From Blautia sp. An81 (GTDB lineage Bacteria > Bacillota > Clostridia > Lachnospirales > Lachnospiraceae), in assembly GCF_002161285.1 (NCBI RefSeq), contig NZ_NFHH01000011.1:1-64000 (forward strand): a stretch of DNA of 64,000 nt. The letters run 5' to 3'. The notes below the pieces were generated by a model. It was not told the DNA's origin and made no database searches. It saw nothing but the letters and a program-made list of their open reading frames with translations. A program made the translations under genes and the position numbers. Positions within the stretch are counted from its first letter, which is position 1. Every line of letters begins with the position of its first letter. Shown piece after piece: positions 1-8,468 of this stretch.

Positions 1-109
1 CGAGATGGAATTTCAGTTTGATGATTGCGGCTAAACCGGTATAACTCTTGCGGAGATCCGTAACCCCGCACGCCAGATAGACCGTTGTGCTTCCTGAAAA
101 ATCAAGCAT
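1..109 (-). CDS. tnpB: IS66 family transposase accessory protein TnpB (partial)
   Basis: Reading the minus strand from the ATG at 109 gives a protein that opens MLDFSGSTTVYLACGVTDLR and continues KSYTGLAAII, the typical N-terminus of IS66 Orf2/TnpB proteins. Only about 36 codons are inside the window; the rest, and the expected DDE transposase TnpC, lie beyond the left edge. The start overlaps the end of tnpA by 8 bases (102-109), the coupled arrangement normal for IS66 elements. TnpB is needed for transposition in IS66 family elements but its biochemical role is not settled. The frame is intact as far as it can be seen. Confidence 0.85.
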   Translation of the reverse strand, partial: MLDFSGSTTVYLACGVTDLRKSYTGLAAIIKLKFHL

Positions 110-446
110 AGTTCTTCAAAGCCTGGAGCAGAGCAGTCATCAGCCTGGCAGGACAGTCGGCACCCACTTCAATCCGGATGTTTCCCGGAAGAAAGATCGT
201 AATAGAATGATTTCCTGCCGGAGCGTTAAACTGCAGCTCCTGTTCCGACGGGAGCTTTGCGAACACCGGATCAGAAAAAGATTCCGTTCCAGTAGTTCCT
301 GACTGGATCTTACGGATCCAATAGCCCAGAGTAGACTGTGGGATCTCATTCTGCTGACACCAGTCTTTGCGGGATAAGCCGCTTTCCTGGAAAGAATGGA
401 CTCGATCAGCCCAGAGATCAGTTTTTGAGATTTTATTGCCATCCAT
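102..446 (-). CDS. tnpA: IS66 family insertion element protein TnpA
   Basis: About 114 residues from the ATG at 446. A helix-turn-helix-like N-terminal half (WADRVHSFQESGLSRKDWCQ, then STLGYWIRKI) is characteristic of the small IS66 Orf1/TnpA protein, and the tail ends in an AGNHSITIFLPGNIRIEVGA stretch seen in this family. A Shine-Dalgarno GGAGGTG lies at 459-465, about 12 bases upstream, so the longer open frame (to 488) is not needed. It is co-oriented with and overlaps tnpB. The element probably ends shortly upstream, near 522, because the neighbouring gene stops there. Family assignment is firm, exact start less so. Confidence 0.8.
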   Translation of the reverse strand: MDGNKISKTDLWADRVHSFQESGLSRKDWCQQNEIPQSTLGYWIRKIQSGTTGTESFSDPVFAKLPSEQELQFNAPAGNHSITIFLPGNIRIEVGADCPARLMTALLQALKNYA

Positions 447-518
447 CTCTATTGGTATCACCTCCATCATTTGAGAACATCTTATCAAATGCAGGAAGGG
501 ATTTGAAGATACGGATGA

Positions 519-1694
519 TTACCTACTTACCTTTCCACAACAAAATTTATACTTTAATCCACTTCCACATGGGCACTTCTCGTTTCGAGATATTTTCTTT
601 TTTACAGATATATTTTTATCTTTACTATCTTCTAGCTCTTCTCTAACCAGCGGTGGAAAATCCATATCAATAATTCTATTTGTTAGAAGATGATATGGAT
701 TAAGTAAATCATCAACAACCATCATTGTAACTTTACTTGTATCTCCCATTTCACCATTAAAACTTGCTGAATACGACTGTATCACCCCAAATTCATGCAT
801 ATGATATTCAGGAGAAGGATCACAGTCAACCAACATAATATCTCCTACCGTATTTGATTTTCCAGTCAAAAAAATTCCAATGGCAGATAATTGTATAATC
901 TTTCTCAGAGAATTACTATAATTTTTATCAATGTTAAATATGTTGTCATTGTTAAATACGCGTAAATCATCTCCAATTAAAGCTGTATACAACAGACTAC
1001 AAGCATTTTCCAATGATTTTTGAAGAGCGAAAATCATCAATGTTTCAGCCAGTAATATTTCTTCTATTTTTTCAAATTTTGTTACCAAACATTTTTCTAG
1101 TGGTTTAATACTTTCTGGCACTACATCTAAAGGACACGCTACTATCTCCTTCTCAAAAACCATAAACATAGTATGTATGTCTTCAGGTTTAAGTTTTTCA
1201 ACGAAAGCATTAATCGATGAATTAATCAGTTTTTTGTATAGTTTGGATTCTCGAAACGCTTCCGCAGCTTTTTCATATTCCTTTTCAGCTAAGAAAGGTA
1301 CTCCTGCAGGTGCAGTTATAGGTCTATATTTACTATATGGGTCCAATGCCTTCGCAATCTTAGGATTTGAAATCTCTAACTCCTTAACACATTCTTTTAT
1401 AAGAGCGTAAATAGTGGCATGTGCTCTTGCAAATATCTGTATGTCCTTATCAGGTAATGGTGTAATCCCTTGTAATACCGTCTTATAATCATCCGTATGT
1501 TCATTAGCATAAAGATACCCATAAAACTGGTTATTTCCGTGTTTTGCCGCCTCATGAAACATTGAATATTGGGGTATCACATATTCTTCAGATTTGCAAG
1601 TAAAAAGCCTTAGATATGTATCGTTGACAATATTTGTTTCTGCTCTTTTCTGTATTGCTTTGCATAGTTTGAATACTTCAGATCTAAAATCCAC
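519..1694 (-). CDS. SEC-C motif protein of unknown function
   Basis: About 391 residues. The C-terminus carries a SEC-C zinc-binding motif (RNEKCPCGSGLKYKFCCGK; ligands in the CPCG...CC pattern), the same motif that ends many SecA proteins and many proteins of unknown role. I do not recognise the N-terminal 350 residues. GTG at 1694 is preferred over GTG at 1706 because AAGGTGG (1703-1709) sits 8 bases before it. The gene starts just after the stop of the YaaC-like gene, so the two are surely one transcript. The region is much more AT-rich than pcrA or carAB, suggesting horizontal acquisition. Its stop codon falls at the probable IS66 border, so the last residues may be altered. Confidence 0.65.
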   Translation of the reverse strand: MDFRSEVFKLCKAIQKRAETNIVNDTYLRLFTCKSEEYVIPQYSMFHEAAKHGNNQFYGYLYANEHTDDYKTVLQGITPLPDKDIQIFARAHATIYALIKECVKELEISNPKIAKALDPYSKYRPITAPAGVPFLAEKEYEKAAEAFRESKLYKKLINSSINAFVEKLKPEDIHTMFMVFEKEIVACPLDVVPESIKPLEKCLVTKFEKIEEILLAETLMIFALQKSLENACSLLYTALIGDDLRVFNNDNIFNIDKNYSNSLRKIIQLSAIGIFLTGKSNTVGDIMLVDCDPSPEYHMHEFGVIQSYSASFNGEMGDTSKVTMMVVDDLLNPYHLLTNRIIDMDFPPLVREELEDSKDKNISVKKKISRNEKCPCGSGLKYKFCCGKVSR

Positions 1695-1711
1695 TGTTAG
1701 CACCACCTTAA

Positions 1712-2812
1712 TTATCTTTTTAATCTGCGTTTTTCTTCTGCAGCATATAGTTCTTTCTGTATAAGTTCTTTTATCTCATGTTCACCCACATGCTTAATGG
1801 TTTCATTAATTGAGTATTTTTGAGTAACATAAACCACATTATCGTTATTTAATAGGTTAAGAACAATATTCGGTATAATTCTTCTTGATAAATACAAGAA
1901 TTTCTCAAACAGGAGTCGTTCGCCAGTTTCATCATTCAGTACAAATGGTCCCCATTTTTCTGGATGATAACGGCAAAGCGATCCCATAATAAAGAGCGCT
2001 GCATACATATTGAACAAAGGCGGCAAAGTAATCAACTGTCCATTCTTTATAATACCAGCTTGTAAGTAAGGCTGTCCGGAAAAAGAAATCATTTTAATGT
2101 CTTTTCCTGCCATCTTTTTCCTTAAGATAAGATAATCCCTGTCTGATTCACGTTCATGTCCTAGTTGCGGCGGGAGATAATTTTTATCAAAACCTTCAAC
2201 ATTATTTAGAACTGCACCAATAACTTCAATCTTATCTTTGTTTAAATATAATCGTTCGATTGTTCCCATTGGTGTATTAAAAAGGTCAAGAAGAAGCGTA
2301 TTACCATTTTCTTGTGCATAACATTTTCTATAATCCTGATCGATTTCAACAATAGATGATAAGAAATCCATCATCTTCCATTCACCACATTTTGTCAAAT
2401 CCTTTTCGAACCCCAATATTCTTGCAAATTGATGTATACCTCCAGTATTAGAATCTCCAAAAACAACATTAGCCTCTGCGATATATGTACTTATTGTAGA
2501 ATCTATTGCTGTCATGCCATGATTTTTTATTTCAGGTCTCTTACCTGTCATCAATGAAGTCAATCCCAATAGCAGATTAGTCGCTCCATAATACAAAAGT
2601 AGTGGCGATATCTGAAGATTTGCACTCTTACTTGCTTTAAAATATTCATTTGCCTGCAGGAAAGACCCAATAATTGTGTTTATTGTATCTTCATCCTCAT
2701 CCAAGGAATGTTCCTTTAAATATCTTGAAACATTCGCCCGGTATGAGTATTGCAGTAGTTCTCGCCACAAATCATCTTCTGGACTTTCTGTAAATATTTC
2801 TCTATTTACCAT
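1712..2812 (-). CDS. YaaC-like protein
   Basis: 366 residues. The segment SPLLLYYGATNLLLGLTSLM near residue 70 resembles the conserved core of the YaaC family (named for a Bacillus subtilis protein of unknown function), and the length fits. No catalytic motif is obvious. AGGAGGG lies about 13 bases before the ATG, a rather long spacing. It is first in a two-gene unit with the SEC-C gene downstream, and both are AT-rich and flanked by mobile-element debris. YaaC-like proteins paired with a variable second gene are often accessory, so a defence or stress role is possible, but nothing in the sequence proves it. Confidence 0.55.
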   Translation of the reverse strand: MVNREIFTESPEDDLWRELLQYSYRANVSRYLKEHSLDEDEDTINTIIGSFLQANEYFKASKSANLQISPLLLYYGATNLLLGLTSLMTGKRPEIKNHGMTAIDSTISTYIAEANVVFGDSNTGGIHQFARILGFEKDLTKCGEWKMMDFLSSIVEIDQDYRKCYAQENGNTLLLDLFNTPMGTIERLYLNKDKIEVIGAVLNNVEGFDKNYLPPQLGHERESDRDYLILRKKMAGKDIKMISFSGQPYLQAGIIKNGQLITLPPLFNMYAALFIMGSLCRYHPEKWGPFVLNDETGERLLFEKFLYLSRRIIPNIVLNLLNNDNVVYVTQKYSINETIKHVGEHEIKELIQKELYAAEEKRRLKR

Positions 2813-2842
2813 GGTTAGTATTTACCCTCCTACTAGATGTTT

Positions 2843-3179
2843 TTAGAATAATTTAATAGTACGTTCTTTATCTCTATTCTTCACAGACACTCTTGCACGC
2901 AAAACCATCAAACTAAACGGTTTCGTAATATAATCATTTGCCCCTGCTTCCAATCCTGTCACAATATCCACTTCCATGTTATTTACTGTAAGCAGAATAA
3001 TCGGCACCTGACTGTTTTTCCTTATTTCTCTTACAAAATCAATCCCATTCCCATCCGGCAAGTTCACATCTAATAAAACTAATGTGATGTCTTCCCTGTT
3101 TAGAATCGCTCTTTAAGGCAAGACGTATTCCATCATTTAATTTTTTATCATCTTCAACAATCAGTAACTTTTCACTCAT
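2843..3179 (-). pseudogene. Decayed response regulator (receiver domain remnant)
   Basis: From the ATG at 3179 the frame reads MSEKLLIVEDDKKLNDGIRL, a receiver-domain start with the acidic pair. The frame then shifts near 3100, and a second frame gives LVLLDVNLPDGNGIDFVREI (phospho-acceptor Asp) followed by IILLTVNN and ANDYITKPFS (conserved Lys). Segments between the first helix and the phosphorylation site are missing, so this is an internal out-of-frame deletion, and the open frame ends at 2843 without any DNA-binding domain. The full gene would have been an OmpR-type regulator. No sensor kinase is adjacent. It is non-functional as read. Confidence 0.8.
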
Positions 3180-3283
3180 ATTTTCTCTGCTTTCTTTCAA
3201 ATTACGCTAATTGTATCATTGCCAGTTTTATAAATCAAATCATTAAATCAAAATCTCCGACAGAAACTATCTTATAAACAGCA

Positions 3284-3305
3284 AAAAGCTCCCGAAGGAG
3301 CTTTC
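3284..3305 (-). terminator. Intrinsic terminator after the TnpV gene
   Basis: On the minus strand AAAGCTCC-TTCG-GGAGCTTT is a perfect hairpin with a UUCG tetraloop followed by a short T run. It lies directly after the stop of the TnpV gene. Confidence 0.8.
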
Positions 3306-3311
3306 CACACT

Positions 3312-3683
3312 TTAAATATAGACCAATTCTTTTAACATAATCTCTTCTGCCATATTACGAATACCATTTACAGCCCTGACCCATTCCATCTGATCACGAG
3401 CTTTCAATTCTTCCGTAATGCCCTGCCTCTCCATCATCTGACGCACCAGAATCTCCATTCTCTCCTGTGCTTCATCGTCCACAGCATTCAGATGTTCTGT
3501 CAGTCTGTCTTCCAACATATACAGTGAATACGTTGCCGGACGATGCTCTTTCAAATATGTTTTCCGCATCATTCCATATTTTCCATAATGCGGTTCTTCA
3601 TCTGTACTGATAAGATTCGGATAGTAAATTCCGTCTGCGCCAAGTGTGTAGGTTCCACCCATTTTTTCAAATGTGCTTTTCAT
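3312..3683 (-). CDS. tnpV: TnpV family transposon-encoded protein
   Basis: 123 residues with the typical TnpV pattern: an N-terminal GGTYTLGADGIYYPNL segment, then KYGMMRKTYLKEHRPATYSL and a helical tail. TnpV is a small protein carried by Tn4451/CTn-type transposons of clostridia; its function is not known. The start has a strong AAGGAGGA Shine-Dalgarno. No resolvase or integrase remains nearby, so this looks like a relic of a transposon that inserted just downstream of rlmD. It is closely followed by a terminator. Confidence 0.75.
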   Translation of the reverse strand: MKSTFEKMGGTYTLGADGIYYPNLISTDEEPHYGKYGMMRKTYLKEHRPATYSLYMLEDRLTEHLNAVDDEAQERMEILVRQMMERQGITEELKARDQMEWVRAVNGIRNMAEEIMLKELVYI

Positions 3684-3714
3684 GTGTTATTCCTCCTTGA
3701 AATCAGCGATGTCC

Positions 3715-5379
3715 TTAGATCATCGCAAAATATTTCAGGGCAGCCTTGATAGCTTCTTCCTTCTCTTTCGGGCATTGTGGAACTCTTGCATTTTCTGATT
3801 TTGGAAGATTATAGTTTTCTCCCACTTCAATTCCACATTTGCGTTTTACCTGAGAAATATATAAATTTGAAACCTTCAAGCCAAATTCTTTCAGCACATA
3901 ATCTTTGATTTCCTGATAGGTTGCTTTCAACTCGGCACTGGTGGCATCCAACTCATCCAGGTCTAAGTCGATCTCTATCGTGTCATCTGGCTTTTGTTGG
4001 GACAAAAGAACAACCGTCTCCACATGAACCGTCTGACAAAACTGATCCACGCAGCATGCCTTTTCCACCCTGTACCCATTTGCCAGAAACATCTCCAGAT
4101 CCCTGGCCAGGCTGGTAGGCTTACAGGAAATATACACCAGTTTGTCCACCCCATACTGAATGATCTTGGGCAAAGCTTTGGGATGGATTCCATCTCTTGG
4201 CGGGTCCAGGACAATGAAGTCCGGTTTTTCTTCCACCTGGTCCAGAACCTTCAGCACGTCCCCTGCAATAAATCTGCAGTTTGTGATCCCGTTGAGAGCA
4301 GCATTTTCTTTTGCGGCTTCCACCGCTTCTTCCACGATTTCCACTCCGATAACTTCTTTTGCCACTTCTGCCAGTATCTGAGAGATGGTGCCGGTTCCGC
4401 TGTACAGGTCAAAGACTGTCATGTCTCTGGTGTCGCCAATATATTCCCTTGCTGTATTGTAAAGGACCTGGGCGGCATAAGAGTTGGGCTGGAAGAAAGA
4501 AAAAGGTGTAATCTTAAACTTCAATCCCAGGATTTCCTCGTAGAAATAGTCCTTTCCGTAAAGAAGTCTGGTTTCGTCGCTTCGCACCGTATCAGAAAGG
4601 GCATCATTGATTATATGAAGGATTCCCACGATCTTACCTTCCAGGGGCAGATCCAACAGTCTTCTGGTCAGCTCTGAAAAATCCGGATTTTCCTGGCTGG
4701 TAGTAACCAGATTTACCAGAATCTCTCCGGTAGTATTTCCCCGGCGGAGGAGAAGGTGCCTGAGAAAACCGGTATGCTGCATTTTATGATAGTAAGTAAA
4801 GCCCTGTTCCCGGCAGTATTCCAGAACACAGCCAAGGATTTTGGTCATATCTTCATGGACCAGCTTACAGTCCAGGGCATTCAGTACGTCATAGGTGCTG
4901 CCTTTTTTGTGCAGGCCCAGGGACAGGGGACCGTCCTTGTACTCATCTCCAAAAGAGAATTCCATCTTATTTCGGTAGGCAAATTCCTGGGGACTTCCTT
5001 TTATCCCCTGGAATATGTAGTCCGGACAGCCCTTCTCGTCTGTCTGCCCGCCTTTGATCAGGGCATCATCCAGAAGCTCCTTTACCTGGTCCGCCTTCAT
5101 CTTTAACTGCTCTTCATAGGGCATGGTCTGGTACATACATCCGCCGCAGGCCGGAAAGATACTGCACATCGGATTTCTGGTCTCCAGAGGCGATTTTTCC
5201 AGCACTTCCAGCAGCCTTCCCTCTATTTTTTTCCCTTTTTTCTTATTGATCACAAACTGGACCTTCTGACCGGGAATCCCGTTTTTTACCGTAACCTTTC
5301 CTTCTTCCAGACAGACTCTTCCTTTGTTTGGAAAATCTACTTTCTCAATTATTCCCTGATAAATTTCGCCTTTCTTCAA
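3715..5379 (-). CDS. rlmD: 23S rRNA (uracil-C5)-methyltransferase, RlmD/RumA type, with C-terminal extension
   Basis: Methylates a uracil at C5 in 23S rRNA (position 1939 in E. coli numbering; some Firmicute enzymes also do 747). 554 residues: an N-terminal TRAM-like RNA-binding domain (GEIYQGIIEKVDFPNKGRVC), a cysteine set CSIFPACGGC that would bind an iron-sulfur cluster, the SAM site DLYSGTGTIS, the LDPPRDG motif and the catalytic-cysteine motif YISCKPTSLARD. Family members are usually about 450 residues. Here roughly 100 more follow the catalytic core, starting with an Asp/Glu-rich linker (EIDLDLDELD). The start is TTG at 5379. The gene ends about 30 bases upstream of the TnpV relic. Confidence 0.9.
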   Translation of the reverse strand: MKKGEIYQGIIEKVDFPNKGRVCLEEGKVTVKNGIPGQKVQFVINKKKGKKIEGRLLEVLEKSPLETRNPMCSIFPACGGCMYQTMPYEEQLKMKADQVKELLDDALIKGGQTDEKGCPDYIFQGIKGSPQEFAYRNKMEFSFGDEYKDGPLSLGLHKKGSTYDVLNALDCKLVHEDMTKILGCVLEYCREQGFTYYHKMQHTGFLRHLLLRRGNTTGEILVNLVTTSQENPDFSELTRRLLDLPLEGKIVGILHIINDALSDTVRSDETRLLYGKDYFYEEILGLKFKITPFSFFQPNSYAAQVLYNTAREYIGDTRDMTVFDLYSGTGTISQILAEVAKEVIGVEIVEEAVEAAKENAALNGITNCRFIAGDVLKVLDQVEEKPDFIVLDPPRDGIHPKALPKIIQYGVDKLVYISCKPTSLARDLEMFLANGYRVEKACCVDQFCQTVHVETVVLLSQQKPDDTIEIDLDLDELDATSAELKATYQEIKDYVLKEFGLKVSNLYISQVKRKCGIEVGENYNLPKSENARVPQCPKEKEEAIKAALKYFAMI

Positions 5380-5451
5380 ACCCTCTTTTCCTTTCTTTTA
5401 TTAATTCCTCTTATATCTGTACGAATAATACTTTCCTGATCTTGTACAGCT

Positions 5452-5496
5452 GTCCGGCAAAATCCGGGCTCTGAATATTACAGAGCTCTGCCGGAC
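5452..5496. repeat. Inverted repeat / stem-loop
   Basis: GTCCGGCA (5452-5459) pairs with TGCCGGAC (5489-5496), and inside it GCTCTG (5468-5473) pairs with CAGAGC (5481-5486). There is no T run on either side, so it is not a typical terminator. It lies between the small membrane protein gene and rlmD. It could be a small dispersed repeat or an RNA stability element. Confidence 0.5.
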
Positions 5497-5506
5497 TTGT
5501 CCCACA

Positions 5507-5534
5507 GAAAAAGAAGCCCCGGTCTCCCGAAGCT
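5507..5534 (-). terminator. Intrinsic terminator
   Basis: On the minus strand AGCTTCGG-GAGA-CCGGGGCT (two G-U pairs) is followed by a TCTTTTTC tract. It lies just after the stop of the 79-residue membrane protein gene. Confidence 0.65.
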
Positions 5535-5548
5535 CCTTATTGTCTTTC

Positions 5549-5788
5549 TTACTTTTCTTCTTTATCTTCGTCCTCATCCTCGTCCTCGAAGTAATCATCG
5601 AAGTCCTCATCGAAATCTTCTTCAAAGTCTTCCAGATAATCCGGGGTAAAGAAGCGGTAAACTGCGTATGCGATACCTGCAACCGCTGCTACTGCACCGA
5701 TAATTGCCAGGACCCATAATACCGTATTCTTGTTTCTTTCCTCTTCTCTTTTCTGTAAAGCTGTCATTAAATCCTCAATACGATTCAT
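5549..5788 (-). CDS. Small single-pass membrane protein with acidic tail
   Basis: 79 residues from the ATG at 5788; a longer start at 5800 would put GAGAGG directly against the ATG, so it is less likely. A charged N-terminal helix (NRIEDLMTALQKREEERNKN) is followed by one membrane span (VLWVLAIIGAVAAVAGIAYA) and a tail made almost only of Asp, Glu and Phe (EDFDEDFDDYFEDEDEDEDK). Similar small proteins are common in Lachnospiraceae but have no known function as far as I know. The tail suggests binding of cations or of a basic partner, which is inference only. It has its own terminator. Confidence 0.65.
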   Translation of the reverse strand: MNRIEDLMTALQKREEERNKNTVLWVLAIIGAVAAVAGIAYAVYRFFTPDYLEDFEEDFDEDFDDYFEDEDEDEDKEEK

Positions 5789-5954
5789 AGCCTGCACCAT
5801 CCTCTCTTTTTACAGCCTTGCTGCAAATGTATTGCTATCTGCTGTATCTGCCCTACAGCTTCTGTCTTTTAGATATTATACCACTCTAAAAGGAATTTTA
5901 CTATCCTTTCTTCGTTTTTTCCAAAAGGAATTTTTTCAATTCTCTGATTTTGCC

Positions 5955-8165
5955 TTAAACTTTCTTTAATTTTGCAAAAGAGGCAAACATCTTTTTAATT
6001 CCCACTTTATCGAAGTTTACCGTCACTTCATAGTCACGGCCTCCTTCTGCAATATCGGTGACCACCCCTGTTCCGAATTTTATGTGCTTCACCGTATCTC
6101 CCACTCCATAGTCCAGGCCTTCCGCATGTTTTACCTCGAATTTCTTCGGGATAAATGCCGGCTGCTTAAATGCCTGCTTCAGCTGCCGCATAGAGGTTGG
6201 AAGGGGGATGTCAATATTTTTCTTTTCCTGAACTTCTCTTCCCAGATCTACCAGTTCCCTTGGAATCTCACGGATAAAGCGGGAAGTCTTATTATACTGG
6301 GTCTCTCCCCGGATCATTCTCTGCTGGGCACAGGTAAGGGTCAGTTCCTTCATAGCCCTTGTGATCCCCACATAGCAGAGACGCCTTTCCTCTTCAAGCT
6401 CTGTAGGGTCATCTGCAGTTATGGTCATATAGCTGGGGAAGATGCCGTCTTCCATTCCAGCCAGAAATACATAGGGAAATTCCAGACCTTTGGCACTGTG
6501 CAGAGTCATCAGGAGAACCTGATTATTATCGCCTTCTACTGTGTCGATATCTGCGATCAGCGCAACCTCTTCCAGGAAGCCAGAAAGGGTAGGATCCTCA
6601 TTTTCCTCTTCATAAGATACAATCTTGGTGATCAACTCGTTAATGTTCTCAATACGGGCTTCTGCTTCTTCTGTGCCTTCTGCTTTCAGTTCTTCCACAT
6701 AGCCTGTATCCTCAAGGATATCTTCCAGGAGAGCAGAAGGTGACAGATATTCCGCCTTGCTCCGCAGAGTCTGGATAAAGGTAACAAAGGGCTGGATCTT
6801 TGATGCGGCCCTTCCCACCCGTTCCATACACTCTGGTTCTCTTAAAGCATCGTAAAAGCTCATGCCTCTTTCAGAAGCGTAATCCTGTACCTTTCCCAGG
6901 GTAGTGGCTCCGATTCCTCTCTTAGGCACATTAATGATCCTCCGGACAGCCAGATCGTCTCTCGCATTATCTACTGTTTTTAAGTAGGCCAGTAAATCTT
7001 TAATCTCCTTTCTGGCGTAGAAGTTTACTCCTCCCACCAGCTTATAAGGAATATTTGCCATAAGGAATTTTTCCTCGAAAAGGCGGGACTGGGCATTGGT
7101 CCTGTAAAGAATGGCAAAATCTCTATACTCTCCATCGTGCTCCCGGACCTTTCTGCTGATCTCGCCTCCGATATACTCTGCCTCTTCATAGGCGTTCATG
7201 AATTGGCGGAAATGGATCTTTTCTCCCTTTTCATTTTCTGTCCACAGGGTTTTGCTCTTTCTGCCCACATTGTTCTGTATTACCTGATTAGCGGCGTTGA
7301 GGATATTCTGAGTAGAACGATAATTCTGTTCCAGCTTAATGACCAGAGCCTGGGGGAATACTTTTTCATAGCCCAAAATATTGCCGATATTGGCCCCCCT
7401 GAATTTGTAGATGGACTGGTCGTCATCTCCCACTACGCAGAGATTCTTATATTTTTCCGCCAGAAGACTGACAAACTTAAACTGGGCGGTGTTAGTATCC
7501 TGATACTCGTCCACCATGATGTATTTAAAACGTTCCTGGTAATAATCCAGCACTTCCGGACAAGAGCGGAAAAGCTCCACCGTCTTAACGATCAGATCGT
7601 CAAAGTCCAGGGCGTTGTTTTTCTTCAGCTCTTTCTGATACTCCTTATAGGCCAGGGCGATTTTCTTTTTGGAAAAATCCCCCATTACATTGAGCTCATA
7701 CTCTTCCGGCCCGATAAGCTCATCCTTTGCAGAGGAAATTGCTGCCAGAATAGCTCTTTCCTTAGTAATCTTTGTGTCAATCTCCAGCCGCTTGCAGATT
7801 TCCTTCATAACCGTTTTCTGGTCGTCTGTATCATAGATGGTAAAGTTATTATCAAAGCCCAGACGGTCTATATATCTTCTCAGGATCCGCACACAGCTTG
7901 AGTGAAAAGTGGAAACCCAGATGCTTTCTGCCCCGAATCCTACCAGCTTGTCCACTCTTTCCCGCATTTCCCCTGCTGCCTTATTGGTAAAGGTAATCGC
8001 CATGATATTCCAGGGATTGACTCCCTTCTCTTCGATCAGATAGGCAATCCTGTGGGTCAGCACCCTGGTTTTCCCTGAACCGGCTCCCGCCAGGATCAGC
8101 ACAGGGCCTTCTGTATGAAAAACAGCTTCTCTCTGCTGTGTATTTAATGTATCATAGATACTCAT
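5955..8165 (-). CDS. pcrA: ATP-dependent DNA helicase PcrA/UvrD
   Basis: A 3'-5' superfamily 1 helicase for nucleotide excision repair, removal of RecA filaments and rolling-circle replication. 736 residues from the ATG at 8165, which has GGGAGGATTTCAGAT just upstream; a longer frame to 8228 adds 21 residues without a ribosome site. Q motif LNTQQREAV, Walker A AGAGSGKT (about 26-33), motif II VDEYQDTN, motif III GDDDQSIYKFRGAN, motif IV QNYRST and motif VI VGITRAM are all intact. The C-terminal VGDTVKHIKFGTGVV segment is the tudor-like end typical of PcrA. A single gene with its own promoter. Confidence 0.96.
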   Translation of the reverse strand: MSIYDTLNTQQREAVFHTEGPVLILAGAGSGKTRVLTHRIAYLIEEKGVNPWNIMAITFTNKAAGEMRERVDKLVGFGAESIWVSTFHSSCVRILRRYIDRLGFDNNFTIYDTDDQKTVMKEICKRLEIDTKITKERAILAAISSAKDELIGPEEYELNVMGDFSKKKIALAYKEYQKELKKNNALDFDDLIVKTVELFRSCPEVLDYYQERFKYIMVDEYQDTNTAQFKFVSLLAEKYKNLCVVGDDDQSIYKFRGANIGNILGYEKVFPQALVIKLEQNYRSTQNILNAANQVIQNNVGRKSKTLWTENEKGEKIHFRQFMNAYEEAEYIGGEISRKVREHDGEYRDFAILYRTNAQSRLFEEKFLMANIPYKLVGGVNFYARKEIKDLLAYLKTVDNARDDLAVRRIINVPKRGIGATTLGKVQDYASERGMSFYDALREPECMERVGRAASKIQPFVTFIQTLRSKAEYLSPSALLEDILEDTGYVEELKAEGTEEAEARIENINELITKIVSYEEENEDPTLSGFLEEVALIADIDTVEGDNNQVLLMTLHSAKGLEFPYVFLAGMEDGIFPSYMTITADDPTELEEERRLCYVGITRAMKELTLTCAQQRMIRGETQYNKTSRFIREIPRELVDLGREVQEKKNIDIPLPTSMRQLKQAFKQPAFIPKKFEVKHAEGLDYGVGDTVKHIKFGTGVVTDIAEGGRDYEVTVNFDKVGIKKMFASFAKLKKV

Positions 8166-8214
8166 ATCTGAAATCCTCCCTTTTATCTTCCCAAAAAAGG
8201 AAACGTTTGTTCCT

Positions 8215-8241
8215 ATAATATACCACAAAACAGCGGTCCAA
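8215..8241 (-). promoter_or_regulatory. Candidate promoter of pcrA
   Basis: On the minus strand TTGGAC (8236-8241) and TATTAT (8215-8220) are 15 bases apart, about 50 bases upstream of the pcrA start. The spacing is short, so this is tentative. Confidence 0.35.
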
Positions 8242-8401
8242 GTGAATATTTATTTGCCCACTAGTCATTGTTCGGCTAGTATATCATATTTGTCTGATCT
8301 CATGCAAGTCTGGGGAAAGACCCTCTGGAAGAAAACACGAATTCTCCAGCCTGAAGCCTTTGGAAATCCCACCCACCTGTTTACTGCAGCTGTGCTGTTA
8401 C

Positions 8402-8434
8402 AAAAAAATCCCCGCCCAAACAGCGAGGATTTTA
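8402..8434. terminator. Bidirectional-looking terminator after nhaC
   Basis: AAATCCCCGC pairs with GCGAGGATTT around a 7-base loop. On the minus strand the stem is followed by seven T residues, so it mainly serves nhaC, whose stop is at 8469. The remaining bases between 8242 and 8400 hold no gene that I can support. Confidence 0.8.
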
Positions 8435-8468
8435 TTATCTGAATTTCATAGCTTCCGTTTGTATTCTG

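Noticed and set aside
87-646. Plus-strand frames in the IS66 region
   Set aside because: They run opposite to tnpA, tnpB and the SEC-C gene and show no family pattern.
3921-5106. Plus-strand frames opposite rlmD
   Set aside because: rlmD motifs are all in the minus-strand frame; the others are shadows.
8166-8228. Longer N-terminus of PcrA
   Set aside because: The ribosome site and family alignment fit the ATG at 8165.
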